From NCBI RefSeq assembly GCF_947631165.1, contig NZ_CANRKH010000007.1:1-64000 (forward strand): a stretch of 64,000 bases of DNA. The letters are read 5' to 3'. This document shows, in pieces, positions 9,392 to 17,452 of this stretch. Origin of the DNA: an uncultured Dysosmobacter sp. Its GTDB lineage: Bacteria > Bacillota > Clostridia > Oscillospirales > Oscillospiraceae. Position numbers and translations under genes: made by a program. The stretch's first letter is position 1, and every line of letters starts with the position of its first letter. Below the pieces are notes generated by a model that was given only the letters and a program-made list of their open reading frames with translations, was not told where the DNA came from and ran no database searches.

Positions 9392-10774
9392 ATGATGAAC
9401 AATCCAAATCCCATTTCCACCTATCTGGTCCCTGGCAAGCGGGTCCATCTGGTGGGCATCGGCGGCGTGTCCATGTGTCCCCTGGCGGAGGTGCTGCGGG
9501 GCATGGGCCTGCTGGTCCAAGGCTCCGACATGACGGACAGCGACACCGTGGAGCATCTGCGGGGCCTGGGCATTCCCGTGGCCATCGGCCACAACGCGGA
9601 AAACCTGGGCGACTGCGACTTCGTGGTCCGCACCGCCGCCGTACATGACAGCAATCCGGAGATCGCCGGCGCCGTGGCCCGGGGCATTCCCGTGTATGAG
9701 CGCGCCCAGGCGTGGGGCGCCATCATGCGGCACTACCCCAACGCCCTGTGCGTCTCCGGGACCCACGGCAAAACCACCACCACCTCCATGTGCACCCATA
9801 TCTTTATGGCCGCTCAGGCGGACCCCACTGTCATGATCGGCGGGACCCTGCCCCTGCTCCACGCCGGTTACCGGGTCGGGCATGGCGACACCATCATCTT
9901 GGAATCCTGCGAGTACTGCAACAGCTTTTTGAGCTTCTTCCCCACCGTGGCGGTGATCTTGAACGTGGAGGAGGACCACCTGGACTTCTTCAAAGATCTG
10001 GCGGACATCGAGCGCTCCTTCCACCGGTTCGCGGAGCTGGTCCCCGCTGCCGGCCATGTGGTGGTCAACGCCGACAATCCAGGGGCAATGGACGCTGTGG
10101 CCGGTGTGGACCGCCCCCTCTTCACCTTCGGCCTGGACCATCCCGCCGACTGCACCGCAGCCAATCTGCGGGAGGCGGACGGTGTGCCGGACTTTGACGT
10201 TCTGATCCGCGGCGAGAAGTATGCCCACGTGACCCTGCACGTCTATGGCCGCCACAACGTGCTCAACGCCCTGGCGGCCGCGTCCGCCGCCTGGGTTCTG
10301 GGCATCCCCGGCAGCGCTGTGGAAGCGGGCCTGTCCGCCTTCACCGGTGCGGGCCGCCGGTTCGAGCATAAAGGCACCTTCAACGGCGCTGAACTTTACG
10401 ACGACTACGCCCACCATCCCGACGAGCTGCACGCCCTGCTGACCACCGCCCGGGCCATGGGCTACCGCCGGGTCGTGGTGGCCTTCCAGCCCCACACCTA
10501 CACCCGCACCGCCAAGCTGTTCGACCAGTTCGTGGAAGAGCTGAAGCTGGCGGATGTGGTCATTCTGGCGGAGATCTACGCCGCCCGGGAGCAGAACACC
10601 CTGGGCATCTCCTCCGCCGACCTGTGCCGGAATATCCCCGGTTCCGTCTACTGCTCCACTCTGGATAAGGTGGCGGAACAGCTGCGGCAGACCGCCCAGC
10701 CCGGCGACCTGATCCTGACCGTGGGCGCAGGCGACATCTACCGCGCCGGAGAAAAACTTTTGAAAAAGGACTAA
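9392..10774 (+). CDS. murC: UDP-N-acetylmuramate-L-alanine ligase
   Basis: A 460-residue Mur ligase that adds L-Ala to UDP-MurNAc, the first peptide step of peptidoglycan synthesis. It shows the N-terminal Rossmann loop VGIGGVSM (about 20-27), the ATP-binding GTHGKTTTT (about 123-131) and the central HNVLNALAAA segment of the family. The frame is open from 9323, but I place the start at ATG 9392 because AAGGAA at 9374-9379 precedes it and the extra N-terminal residues are not family-like; ATG 9395 is equally possible. The stop is eight bases upstream of the next start, so the ProX-like gene is probably cotranscribed. Confidence 0.95.
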   Translation: MMNNPNPISTYLVPGKRVHLVGIGGVSMCPLAEVLRGMGLLVQGSDMTDSDTVEHLRGLGIPVAIGHNAENLGDCDFVVRTAAVHDSNPEIAGAVARGIPVYERAQAWGAIMRHYPNALCVSGTHGKTTTTSMCTHIFMAAQADPTVMIGGTLPLLHAGYRVGHGDTIILESCEYCNSFLSFFPTVAVILNVEEDHLDFFKDLADIERSFHRFAELVPAAGHVVVNADNPGAMDAVAGVDRPLFTFGLDHPADCTAANLREADGVPDFDVLIRGEKYAHVTLHVYGRHNVLNALAAASAAWVLGIPGSAVEAGLSAFTGAGRRFEHKGTFNGAELYDDYAHHPDELHALLTTARAMGYRRVVVAFQPHTYTRTAKLFDQFVEELKLADVVILAEIYAAREQNTLGISSADLCRNIPGSVYCSTLDKVAEQLRQTAQPGDLILTVGAGDIYRAGEKLLKKD

Positions 10775-10782
10775 AGAGGACC

Positions 10783-11322
10783 ATGGAAATCTCCCCGCTG
10801 TATCACAACACCCGCCCGGAAGGCGCGCTCCTCCCCCAGGAGGACGTTGCCTTCGGCATTCTGGAGGAGCTTGGCATCGACTATGACCGGGTGTCCAGCG
10901 ACCCCGCCGACACCATGGAGAAATGTGCCGCCGTCAGTCAGGTGCTGGGGGTGCCCATCTGAAAGAACTTGTTTCTCTGCAACCGGCAGAAAACCCAGTT
11001 CTATCTGCTGTGCATGGGGCCGGACAAGCCCTTCCACACCAAGGATCTGAGCCATCAGATCGGCTCCGCCCGCCTCTCCTTCGCCCCGGAGGAGAGCCTC
11101 TGGGAGCTGCTGCGCTGCACCCCCGGCTCCGCCACCATCCTGGGCTTGATGAACGACAGGGAACACCAGGTCCGCCTGCTGATGGAACGGGAGGTCTATG
11201 AGGCGGAGTATCTGAGCTGTCACCCTTGCATCTGCACCAGCAGCCTGAAGCTGAAAACCGCCGACATCCTTCACAAATTTCTGCCCCGCACCGGCCATGC
11301 GGTCACGGTGGTGGACTTATGA
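10783..11322 (+). CDS. ProX/YbaK-type prolyl-tRNA editing protein with in-frame UGA (candidate selenoprotein)
   Basis: The frame opens at ATG 10783 (AAAGAGGA eight bases upstream... start well placed), runs 59 codons to TGA at 10960-10962, then continues without any other stop to TGA at 11320-11322, giving 179 residues if codon 60 is read through. Both halves belong to one protein: DYDRVSSDPADTMEKC before the UGA, and KNLFLCNRQKTQFYLL, QIGSARLSFA, LGLMND and CHPCICTSSL after it, the signature blocks of the YbaK/ProX domain that deacylates mischarged tRNA-Pro. In relatives that I recall, the residue before KNLFLC is Cys, so UGA replaces a Cys codon, the usual pattern for selenocysteine. A 39-base stem-loop starts one base after the UGA. 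No selA/B/D is in the window. Alternatives are a TGC-to-TGA pseudogene mutation or a sequencing error. Confidence 0.7.
10964..11002 (+). promoter_or_regulatory. SECIS-like stem-loop directly after the in-frame UGA
   Basis: An outer stem AGAACU/AGUUCU (10964-10969 with 10997-11002) encloses an inner stem (10971-10980 with 10986-10994, one bulged C) and apical loop AACCG. The loop begins 18 bases after the UGA, within the range of bacterial SECIS elements. It lacks the G in the first loop positions typical of E. coli fdhF, so the call is tentative. Confidence 0.5.
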
Positions 11323-11327
11323 AGGCC

Positions 11328-11358
11328 AAAACACCTGCCTCTGGCAGGTGTTTTCTTG
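11328..11358 (+). terminator. Intrinsic terminator after the ProX-like gene
   Basis: A perfect 12-bp stem (11328-11339 with 11343-11354, arm AAAACACCTGCC) with loop TCT and a T-rich tail, six bases after the stop at 11322. Its position after the second stop, not the first, supports expression of the full reading frame. Confidence 0.85.
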
Positions 11359-11655
11359 TTCCAAACCACTCTTTTTCCATCCCGCAACTGGCAGTTGCTA
11401 AAATTGCAAGTCCGTTTGGTGGACTTTTTCCGCCCTTCCCGGTATACTGATACTAATCACTAATGAAACAATTTTCTTGTTTTATTAGGGCCGCATAAGC
11501 GGCCCCGGCGGCAAAGCCGCCTGTGATGAAAGTCCATGCTTTTCCTGCGCGACGTAGGCACGGCGGCGCGATGCGCCGCAATAAAAAACTTTTTTAAAGT
11601 TTTTTATCAGGAAACAGTATGCGGAAAGCATTGAGTAAACAAAGGAGAACGCATT
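11359..11655. other. Gene-free leader region with several inverted repeats
   Basis: No coding potential is convincing here. Visible items: a small hairpin AGTCC..GGACT followed by T5 (about 11410-11430), GC-rich hairpins GGCCGCATAAGCGGCC and GGCGGCAAAGCCGCC (about 11488-11521), and an AT palindrome built from AAAAAACTTT/AAAGTTTTTT (about 11581-11607). It leads into the XRE regulator, whose ribosome-binding site AAAGGAG is at 11641-11647. The GC-rich hairpin block resembles dispersed intergenic repeats, which would need a genome search to confirm. Confidence 0.5.
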
Positions 11656-12525
11656 ATGGATCTTGGAACCACCATCAGCCGTCTGCGGGCGGAGCGAAGC
11701 ATGTCCCAGGGCGATCTGGCGGAGGCGCTGGACGTCTCCCGACAGTCCATCTCCAAGTGGGAGACCAACGCCAGCGTGCCGGAACTGGACAAGCTGGTGA
11801 AGCTGAGCCGCCTGTTCGGCGTGTCCCTGGACCAACTGGTCACCGGTGAAGCGCCCGCCGCCCCGGAAATGCCCTGCCATGCCTCCCCGGCCGCCCCCGC
11901 TCCCCCAGAGCCGGCCCCCACGCAAAAGCTCCCCGGCCACAGACTGGCGGGAATCATCCTGTTGTGCATGGCGTTTTTGATCTGGCTGCTGCTGACGGTG
12001 ATGGGCGGTCCGCTGGAGGGACTGGTCCTGGCCGCTCCCTTTCTGCTGTGCGCCGCCATCTGTTTTGCCTGCCGCAGACGAGCGGGGCTGTTCTGCGCCT
12101 GGACCGTCTATCTCTCTGTGGAGCTGTACCTCCGCTGGGCCACCGGCATCACCTGGGGCCTGGTGCTGATGACGCCGAGCTTTGAGCCGTGGATGAACTA
12201 CACACGCCTTGCCATCGCCTGGGTGCAGTTCTTCGCGATGCTGCTGATGTTCTTCCTGACCATCCGCTCCTTCCGTACTGTCCATATCGACCTGAAAAAC
12301 CGACGGAACCTGTTTTTACTGATCGTCGGCTGGACAGTGCTGGCTACGCTGTACCTTCTGCGGCGTTGGGGCTTTCCCCTGCTCTTTCACGGCCCCGCGT
12401 TTGATACCAGCCTGGGCTTCCGGCTGCTGCTCAAATCGGGAGATGTTCTGCTTCTGGCCCTGCTCGCCGCACTGCTGACTGCCACGGTCTGCGGCCTGCG
12501 CACCCTGCGCCAAAAGGAAGCCTGA
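11656..12525 (+). CDS. XRE-family regulator fused to a membrane domain
   Basis: A 289-residue protein. Residues about 6-62 form an XRE/Cro helix-turn-helix (ISRLRAERSMSQGDLAEAL, then SRQSISKWE and LDQLV), a DNA-binding unit usually acting as a repressor. After a Pro/Ala-rich linker (about 70-95) come roughly six hydrophobic segments, so the DNA-binding head is tethered to the inner face of the membrane. This design is common in Firmicutes and often senses membrane or envelope conditions, but the signal is unknown. No partner transporter is adjacent. The ATG at 11656 follows AAAGGAG at nine bases. A strong terminator follows. Confidence 0.85.
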   Translation: MDLGTTISRLRAERSMSQGDLAEALDVSRQSISKWETNASVPELDKLVKLSRLFGVSLDQLVTGEAPAAPEMPCHASPAAPAPPEPAPTQKLPGHRLAGIILLCMAFLIWLLLTVMGGPLEGLVLAAPFLLCAAICFACRRRAGLFCAWTVYLSVELYLRWATGITWGLVLMTPSFEPWMNYTRLAIAWVQFFAMLLMFFLTIRSFRTVHIDLKNRRNLFLLIVGWTVLATLYLLRRWGFPLLFHGPAFDTSLGFRLLLKSGDVLLLALLAALLTATVCGLRTLRQKEA

Positions 12526-12532
12526 CGAAAAC

Positions 12533-12575
12533 AAAAGAAGGCCCGCTGAGTTTCCTCAGCGGGCCTTCTTTTGTC
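12533..12575 (+). terminator. Bidirectional terminator between the XRE gene and nfnB
   Basis: A perfect 18-bp stem (12533-12550 with 12555-12572) and four-base loop, with A-rich and T-rich flanks on either side so that it can work in both directions. It separates two convergent genes. Confidence 0.9.
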
Positions 12576-12585
12576 GTGCTGGAAT

Positions 12586-13971
12586 TTATTTCTTGCTCAA
12601 TGCCTCGTCGATGGCCTTGGCGGCAGTCTTGCCGGCGCCCATAGCCAGAATGACGGTGGCAGCACCGGTGACGGCGTCACCGCCGGCGTACACGTTCTCC
12701 TTGGAGGTCAGGCCGTCCTCGTTCACTACGATGCCGCCCTTCTTGTTGATCTCCAAGCCCCTGGTGGTGGACTTGATCAGGGGGTTGGGGCTGGTGCCCA
12801 GGGCCATGATGACGCAGTCCACATCCAGCTCGAACTCGCTGCCGGGAATTTCCACAGGACGGCGGCGGCCGGAGGCGTCAGGCTCGCCCAGTTCCATCTT
12901 GATGCAGCGGATCTTGTTCACGTCGTCGTTTTCGTCGGCCAGGATCTCCACAGGGTTATTGAGGGTCTTGAAGATGATGCCCTCTTCCTCGGCATGCTCC
13001 ACCTCTTCCTTACGGGCGGGCAGCTCCTCCATGCCCCGGCGGTACACGATGTACACCTCAGCGCCCAGGCGCTTGGCACAGCGGGCAGCGTCCATAGCCA
13101 CATTGCCGCCGCCGACCACGGCCACCTTCTTGGGGTGCTGGATGGGCGTGTCGGAATCGGGCAGGTAGGCCTTCATCAGGTTGATGCGGGTCAGGAACTC
13201 GTTGGCGGAATACACGCCGCGGTAGTTGACGCCGGGAATATTCATGAACATGGGCAGACCGGCGCCGGAACCGATGAACACGGCCTCAAAGCCCTGCTCC
13301 TCCATCAGCTCGTCAACGGAAATGGTGCGGCCCACCACAGTATCGGTGGCAATGGTCACGCCCAGGGCCTTCAGGCCGTCCACTTCCTTCTGGACGATGG
13401 CCTTGGGCAGACGGAACTCGGGGATGCCGTAGACCAGCACGCCGCCGGCCAAGTGCAGCGCCTCGAACACGGTGACGTCATATCCCTTGCGGGCCAAGTC
13501 GCCAGCGCAGGTCAGGCCGGCAGGGCCGGAACCGATGACCGCGACCCGGTGACCGTTGCTGGCAGGCTTCGCGGGGGCCTCGGTGCAGTGGGCGTTGTGC
13601 CAGTCAGCCACGAACCGCTCCAGGCGGCCGATGCCCACGGGATCGCCCTTCTTGCCCCGGACGCAGTACTTCTCGCACTGGCTCTCCTGGGGGCAGACAC
13701 GGCCGCACACGGCGGGCAGGGCGGAGGTATTGGAAATGATCTGATAAGCGGCCTCAAAATCGCCCTTGGCCACCTCGGCAATGAACTCCGGGATATGTAC
13801 CATGACAGGGCAGCCCTGCATACAGGGTTTGGCCTTGCAGTTCAGGCAGCGCTGGGCCTCGTCCAGAGCCTGTTCCTCGGTATAGCCCAGGGCCACCTCG
13901 TCAAAGTTCTTGTTGCGGACGTTGGGGTCCTGAGAGGGCATGGGATTTTTCGTCAAAGACATGTTGGCCAT
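12586..13971 (-). CDS. nfnB: NADH-dependent reduced ferredoxin:NADP+ oxidoreductase, large subunit (GltA-like)
   Basis: A 461-residue flavoprotein of the glutamate-synthase small-subunit fold. The N-terminal part has two [4Fe-4S] cysteine sets (CLNCKAKPCMQGCPV and CGRVCPQESQCEKYC), then a FAD loop VIGSGPAGLTCAG and a NAD(P) loop VVGGGNVAMDAARCAKRLG. On its own it could be called glutamate synthase beta chain, but the gene immediately upstream is the ferredoxin reductase-like partner, one base apart, which makes it NfnB of the electron-bifurcating transhydrogenase (NADPH balanced against NADH and ferredoxin). I place the start at ATG 13971 because AAGGAGG lies nine bases before it; the frame is open further upstream only inside nfnA. 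Confidence 0.85.
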   Translation of the reverse strand: MANMSLTKNPMPSQDPNVRNKNFDEVALGYTEEQALDEAQRCLNCKAKPCMQGCPVMVHIPEFIAEVAKGDFEAAYQIISNTSALPAVCGRVCPQESQCEKYCVRGKKGDPVGIGRLERFVADWHNAHCTEAPAKPASNGHRVAVIGSGPAGLTCAGDLARKGYDVTVFEALHLAGGVLVYGIPEFRLPKAIVQKEVDGLKALGVTIATDTVVGRTISVDELMEEQGFEAVFIGSGAGLPMFMNIPGVNYRGVYSANEFLTRINLMKAYLPDSDTPIQHPKKVAVVGGGNVAMDAARCAKRLGAEVYIVYRRGMEELPARKEEVEHAEEEGIIFKTLNNPVEILADENDDVNKIRCIKMELGEPDASGRRRPVEIPGSEFELDVDCVIMALGTSPNPLIKSTTRGLEINKKGGIVVNEDGLTSKENVYAGGDAVTGAATVILAMGAGKTAAKAIDEALSKK

Positions 13972-13972
13972 C

Positions 13973-14815
13973 TTATTCAGCCTCCTTCTTGAACAGGTTG
14001 CAGGTCTCCTCGTGCTTGTGCATCTCAAAGTCCCGGTACATCTGGTTGCGCTTCACCGCCAGATCCCAGTCCACCTTGTGGCCGTCGAAGTCGGGGCCGT
14101 CCACGCAGGCGAACTTCATCTCGCCGCCCACGCTGAGGCGGCAGCCGCCGCACATGCCGGTGCCGTCGATCATGATGGGGCTCATGGAGACGGTGGTGGG
14201 GATGCCGTAAGGCTCGGTGGTCTTGGAGACGAACTTCATCATGATCATGGGACCGATGGCGAACACCTCGTCATACTGGTTGCCGGCGTCGATCAGCTCC
14301 TTCAGCGCGTCGGTCACCAGGCCCTTGCGGCCATAGGAACCGTCGTCGGTGCAGACCACCAGCAGATCAGAGGACTTCTTGAAGTCGTCCTCTAGGATGA
14401 CCAGGTCCTCGGTGCGGAAGCCCACGATGGCGTGGACCTCGGCGCCGTCGTCATGGAACTTCTTCAGCACGGGATAGGCGATGGCGCAGCCCACGCCGCC
14501 GCCTACCACGGCCACCTTCTTCTTGCCCTCGGTCTCGGTGGGCTTGCCCAAGGGGCCGACGAAATCCTGGAGGCAGTCGCCCTGCTTCAGGTGGGCCAGC
14601 TTCTCCGTGGTGGCGCCCACGGTCTGGACGATGATGGTCACGGTACCCTTCTCAGGGTCGTAGCTGTTGATGGTGATGGGGATCCGCTCGCCCATTTCGT
14701 CAACCCGCAGGATGATGAACTGGCCTGGCTGGGCCTTTTTGGCCACCAGCGGCGCTTCAATCTCATACAGGGTCACAGTGGGGCGGAGGGCTTCTTTTCT
14801 CACGATACGATACAT
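13973..14815 (-). CDS. nfnA: NADH-dependent reduced ferredoxin:NADP+ oxidoreductase, small subunit
   Basis: A 280-residue ferredoxin-NADP reductase-like protein. It shows an N-terminal flavin-binding barrel (GQFIILRVDEMGERIPITI), a nucleotide-binding loop VVGGGVGCAIAYPVLK in the middle, and a C-terminal cysteine cluster CGGC...C (MCGGCRLSVGG, FACVDGP) that ligates a [2Fe-2S] centre. With NfnB it forms the cytoplasmic bifurcating complex linking NADH, NADPH and ferredoxin pools, typical of fermenting anaerobes. The same pair is called sulfide dehydrogenase or SudAB in some annotations. The start at ATG 14815 follows AAGGAAA; a promoter lies 76 bases upstream. The stop is one base from the nfnB start, so the two are cotranslated. 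Confidence 0.88.
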   Translation of the reverse strand: MYRIVRKEALRPTVTLYEIEAPLVAKKAQPGQFIILRVDEMGERIPITINSYDPEKGTVTIIVQTVGATTEKLAHLKQGDCLQDFVGPLGKPTETEGKKKVAVVGGGVGCAIAYPVLKKFHDDGAEVHAIVGFRTEDLVILEDDFKKSSDLLVVCTDDGSYGRKGLVTDALKELIDAGNQYDEVFAIGPMIMMKFVSKTTEPYGIPTTVSMSPIMIDGTGMCGGCRLSVGGEMKFACVDGPDFDGHKVDWDLAVKRNQMYRDFEMHKHEETCNLFKKEAE

Positions 14816-14890
14816 AGTTTTCCTTCTTTCCCTCATGTAGAAATTTTCGGAGTTACGCGGGGTGTTCCTGCGATCAGACACATTGTTTAC

Positions 14891-14919
14891 ATTTTAACAG
14901 ATTCACGTTGGACAGTCAA
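14891..14919 (-). promoter_or_regulatory. Promoter of nfnAB
   Basis: On the minus strand TTGACT (14914-14919) and TAAAAT (14891-14896) are 17 bases apart, a near-consensus SigA promoter between the Crp-type gene and nfnA. Confidence 0.75.
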
Positions 14920-14981
14920 TTCCTTTCCATAGTCAAAGCCCCAAATTTTTTGTGTTTCCTTTGTGGCTTTCGTGGGAAGAC

Positions 14982-15644
14982 TCACCTCAACAGGGTTATC
15001 TGCCGCCCGTTGGATCGGATCAGCCCCTCCTCCCGCAGGCGCTTCAGCTCCCGCATCATGGCGCTGCGGTCCGTGGCGATGTAGTCCGCCAGGGTGCTGA
15101 GGGAAAAGGGCAGAGTAAAGCTGTCGCTCCCCTCCTGCTCCGACATCTGGCGGAAATAGCACAGCAGCTTTTCCCGGATGGAGCGGCGGGACAGCACATC
15201 GACCCGCCGGCTGAGGGCCTGGGCCTTTTCCGAGATCAGCCGCAGCATGTTCTGCACCAGCATGCTGTGATGGGTGCAGGCCTTTTCGCACCGCTTCAGG
15301 ATGTGGGGATAGTCGATGAACAGCACCTCGCAGGGAGAGCGGCACACCACCTCCAGGCTGTCGCTCCCGCTGCCGGCGAAGGCCAGGGAGCGGCCGAACA
15401 CGCCGCCAGGCCCCAGCTCCTCCAGCACGGTGGCTACGCCCTCCTCGTCAATGCGGATCAGCGCTGCGCTCCCCCGCTCCAGAACGCCCACCACATCTGC
15501 CTGGGGAGACGCCAGGTCACAGATCAGCTCGTCAGACCGGAAGCTGCGCCGCACCGCCTGAAAGCAGCTGAGCATCCGGACGTACTCCTCATAACTGATA
15601 TCCTGAAATAACGGGCTTTTTTCAAATTCCTCCTGTTTCAGCAA
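14982..15644 (-). CDS. Crp/Fnr-family transcriptional regulator
   Basis: A 220-residue regulator. Residues about 20-115 form the cyclic-nucleotide-binding-like beta roll (ELGPGGVFGRSLAFAG), followed by a long dimer helix and a C-terminal winged helix-turn-helix (LSTLADYIATDRSAMMRELKRLREEGLI, about 170-205). No Fnr-type N-terminal cysteine cluster is seen, so an iron-sulfur oxygen sensor is unlikely; the ligand is unknown. The start is a TTG at 15644 with AAGGGGG six bases upstream; no ATG lies nearby in frame. It lies directly upstream of nfnAB on the same strand and may control it, which is a positional inference. Confidence 0.87.
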   Translation of the reverse strand: MLKQEEFEKSPLFQDISYEEYVRMLSCFQAVRRSFRSDELICDLASPQADVVGVLERGSAALIRIDEEGVATVLEELGPGGVFGRSLAFAGSGSDSLEVVCRSPCEVLFIDYPHILKRCEKACTHHSMLVQNMLRLISEKAQALSRRVDVLSRRSIREKLLCYFRQMSEQEGSDSFTLPFSLSTLADYIATDRSAMMRELKRLREEGLIRSNGRQITLLR

Positions 15645-15837
15645 AATAGCCCCCTTCTTTCTGTTGCATATATCACAGTCTTATCGTACCAGCTTTCCCT
15701 GAAAAAGTAAAGAGCTATTTAATACAAATTTCATAAATTATTCATCATTACTGCCGGAAGATATTGTATATTATAGATAAAGAGCACCGACCCCATCACA
15801 GGCGGTCAGCCCGCCTTGAAGAAATGAGGCAGATCCA

Positions 15838-16269
15838 GTGAACATAGCTTATTTTCTGCTCCCCAAGAACCGTGTCGCTTATCTGTATGATGACTGCACT
15901 TTTCGCCAGGGGCTGGAAAAGATGCGGCATCACGGCTACACAGCCATTCCCGTCATAACCCGCACCGGCCAATATCTGGGCACTGTCAGCGAGGGGGATT
16001 TTCTCTGGCGCATCCTGTCGGAGCAATCCTGCTCCATGAAGGAGCTGGAACACCTTCAGGTGCGGGATATCCTGCAGACCTGCAACAACTATCCCTCCGT
16101 TCGCATCACTGTTACCATGGAGGAGCTGCTGCAAAGCGCCATGAACCAGAATTTCATCCCTGTGGTGGATGACAGCGGCAGCTTCATCGGCATCGTGACC
16201 CGCAAGGACATCATCCGATACTTCGCGGAGGAAAAGGGCGCAGTCTCCCCATTGCAAAAGATCGTATAG
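15838..16269 (+). CDS. CBS-domain-pair protein
   Basis: A 143-residue protein consisting almost entirely of two CBS domains (about 1-60 and 72-130; the second ends in FIPVVDDSGSFIGIVTRKDII). Such stand-alone pairs bind adenine nucleotides or other small ligands and act as regulatory modules. There is no fused enzyme or DNA-binding part and no partner gene next to it, so the target is unknown. The start is GTG at 15838 with GAGG at 15826-15829; the frame has no better-placed ATG. It is transcribed away from the Crp-type gene and ends at a strong terminator. Confidence 0.87.
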   Translation: MNIAYFLLPKNRVAYLYDDCTFRQGLEKMRHHGYTAIPVITRTGQYLGTVSEGDFLWRILSEQSCSMKELEHLQVRDILQTCNNYPSVRITVTMEELLQSAMNQNFIPVVDDSGSFIGIVTRKDIIRYFAEEKGAVSPLQKIV

Positions 16270-16284
16270 GCGCGGAACACAAAT

Positions 16285-16316
16285 CCGGCGGGAGATCTCT
16301 CCCGCCGGGCTTTTTT
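16285..16316 (+). terminator. Terminator after the CBS gene
   Basis: The stem CCGGCGGGA/TCCCGCCGG (16285-16293 with 16300-16308) is followed by T6 at 16311-16316. Confidence 0.88.
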
Positions 16317-16375
16317 ATGACCGGCGCAGTTGAGAAGACGCTCCTTTTCAACTGCGCCTCTTCCGTTACTGGCCG

Positions 16376-17434
16376 TCAGGCCAGGCGGCGGCGCAGCTGC
16401 TCGGGATTGTCCGCGTAGTCCAGCGCCGTCTCCATGGTGATCTGCCCTGCCCGGTACAGCGCCAGGATGGACTGATCCATGGCCAGCATCCCCTCCGCGC
16501 TGCCGGAGGCAATGGCGTTGTCGATCTGGTGGCTCTTGCTGTCCCGGATCATGCTGCGGATGGCGGTATTCATGTGCATGATCTCATAGGCGGGCACCAG
16601 GCCGCCGTCCTTGTCCGGCAGCAGCTGCTGGGACACCACCGTCCGCAGCACCATACTCAGCTGGACCCGGATCTGGGCCTGCTGGGTGCTGGGAAAGGAA
16701 TCCACGATTCGGTCCACGGTGTTCACCGCTCCCTTGGTGTGGAGGGTCGCGATGAGCAGGTGGCCGGTCTCCGCCGCCGTCATGGCGGTGCGGATGGTCT
16801 CCTGATCCCGCATCTCTCCCAGCAATATCACGTCCGGTGCCTGCCGCAGGCAGGCCCGCAGGGCGGAGAGGTAGTTCTCCGTATCGATGGCGATCTCACG
16901 CTGGCTGACGATGCTCTTCTGGTCCCGGTGAAGATACTCGATAGGGTCCTCCAGTGTGATGATATGGGCCTCCCGCGTCCGGTTGATACGGTCGATGATG
17001 CATGCCTGCGTGGTGGATTTTCCGCTGCCCGCTGTGCCGGTGACCAGCACCATGCCGTGGCCCGTGTCCGCCAGGTCCATCACCGCCGGGGGGATATGGA
17101 GAGACTGCCAGTCCGGGATATCGAAGGCCACCACCCGAACCACCGCCGCCAGAGAGCCGTGCTGGCGGTAGGCGTTGACCCGGAATCGGGCCAGGCCCGG
17201 CAGGGCGAAGGAGAAGTCGTCGTCTCCCGCCTCCCGATAGTGGTCCATGGGCCGCGCGGCCATGGTATACAGCTCCGCGATCAGCCGCTCCGTCTCCTGG
17301 GGAAAGACCCGCTCATCGCTGACGGGGCGGATGCGCCCCTCCGTTTTTTCACAGACGGGGCCGCCGGCCACGATGAACAGATCCGAAGCCCGGTCCTCCA
17401 CCGCCCGTTTCAAATATTCCAACAGTTCTGCCAT
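16376..17434 (-). CDS. PilT-like twitching/retraction ATPase
   Basis: A 352-residue secretion-superfamily ATPase of the PilT/PilU branch: N-terminal PAS-like domain (ASDLFIVAGGPV near the start), Walker A GTAGSGKSTT (about 132-141), Asp box with HIITLEDPIEYLH, Walker B VILLGEMRD (about 201-209) and His box TGHLLIATLHT. PilT hexamers at the inner membrane power filament disassembly. It is the last gene of a six-gene operon starting with the PilC-like platform gene. No PilB-type extension ATPase is present, which is unusual. The frame also allows GTG 17443, but AAGGAG abuts it; ATG 17434 has proper spacing and is preferred. Confidence 0.9.
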   Translation of the reverse strand: MAELLEYLKRAVEDRASDLFIVAGGPVCEKTEGRIRPVSDERVFPQETERLIAELYTMAARPMDHYREAGDDDFSFALPGLARFRVNAYRQHGSLAAVVRVVAFDIPDWQSLHIPPAVMDLADTGHGMVLVTGTAGSGKSTTQACIIDRINRTREAHIITLEDPIEYLHRDQKSIVSQREIAIDTENYLSALRACLRQAPDVILLGEMRDQETIRTAMTAAETGHLLIATLHTKGAVNTVDRIVDSFPSTQQAQIRVQLSMVLRTVVSQQLLPDKDGGLVPAYEIMHMNTAIRSMIRDSKSHQIDNAIASGSAEGMLAMDQSILALYRAGQITMETALDYADNPEQLRRRLA

Positions 17435-17452
17435 GGCAGACACTCCTTTTCG

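Noticed and set aside
10969-11322. Separate short gene starting at TTG after the UGA
   Set aside because: There is no ribosome-binding site, and the peptide is only the second part of the editing domain; the first part lies in frame just before the UGA.
12586-13971. Annotation as glutamate synthase small subunit
   Set aside because: No large subunit gene is adjacent and the NfnA-type partner directly precedes it, so NfnB is the better call.
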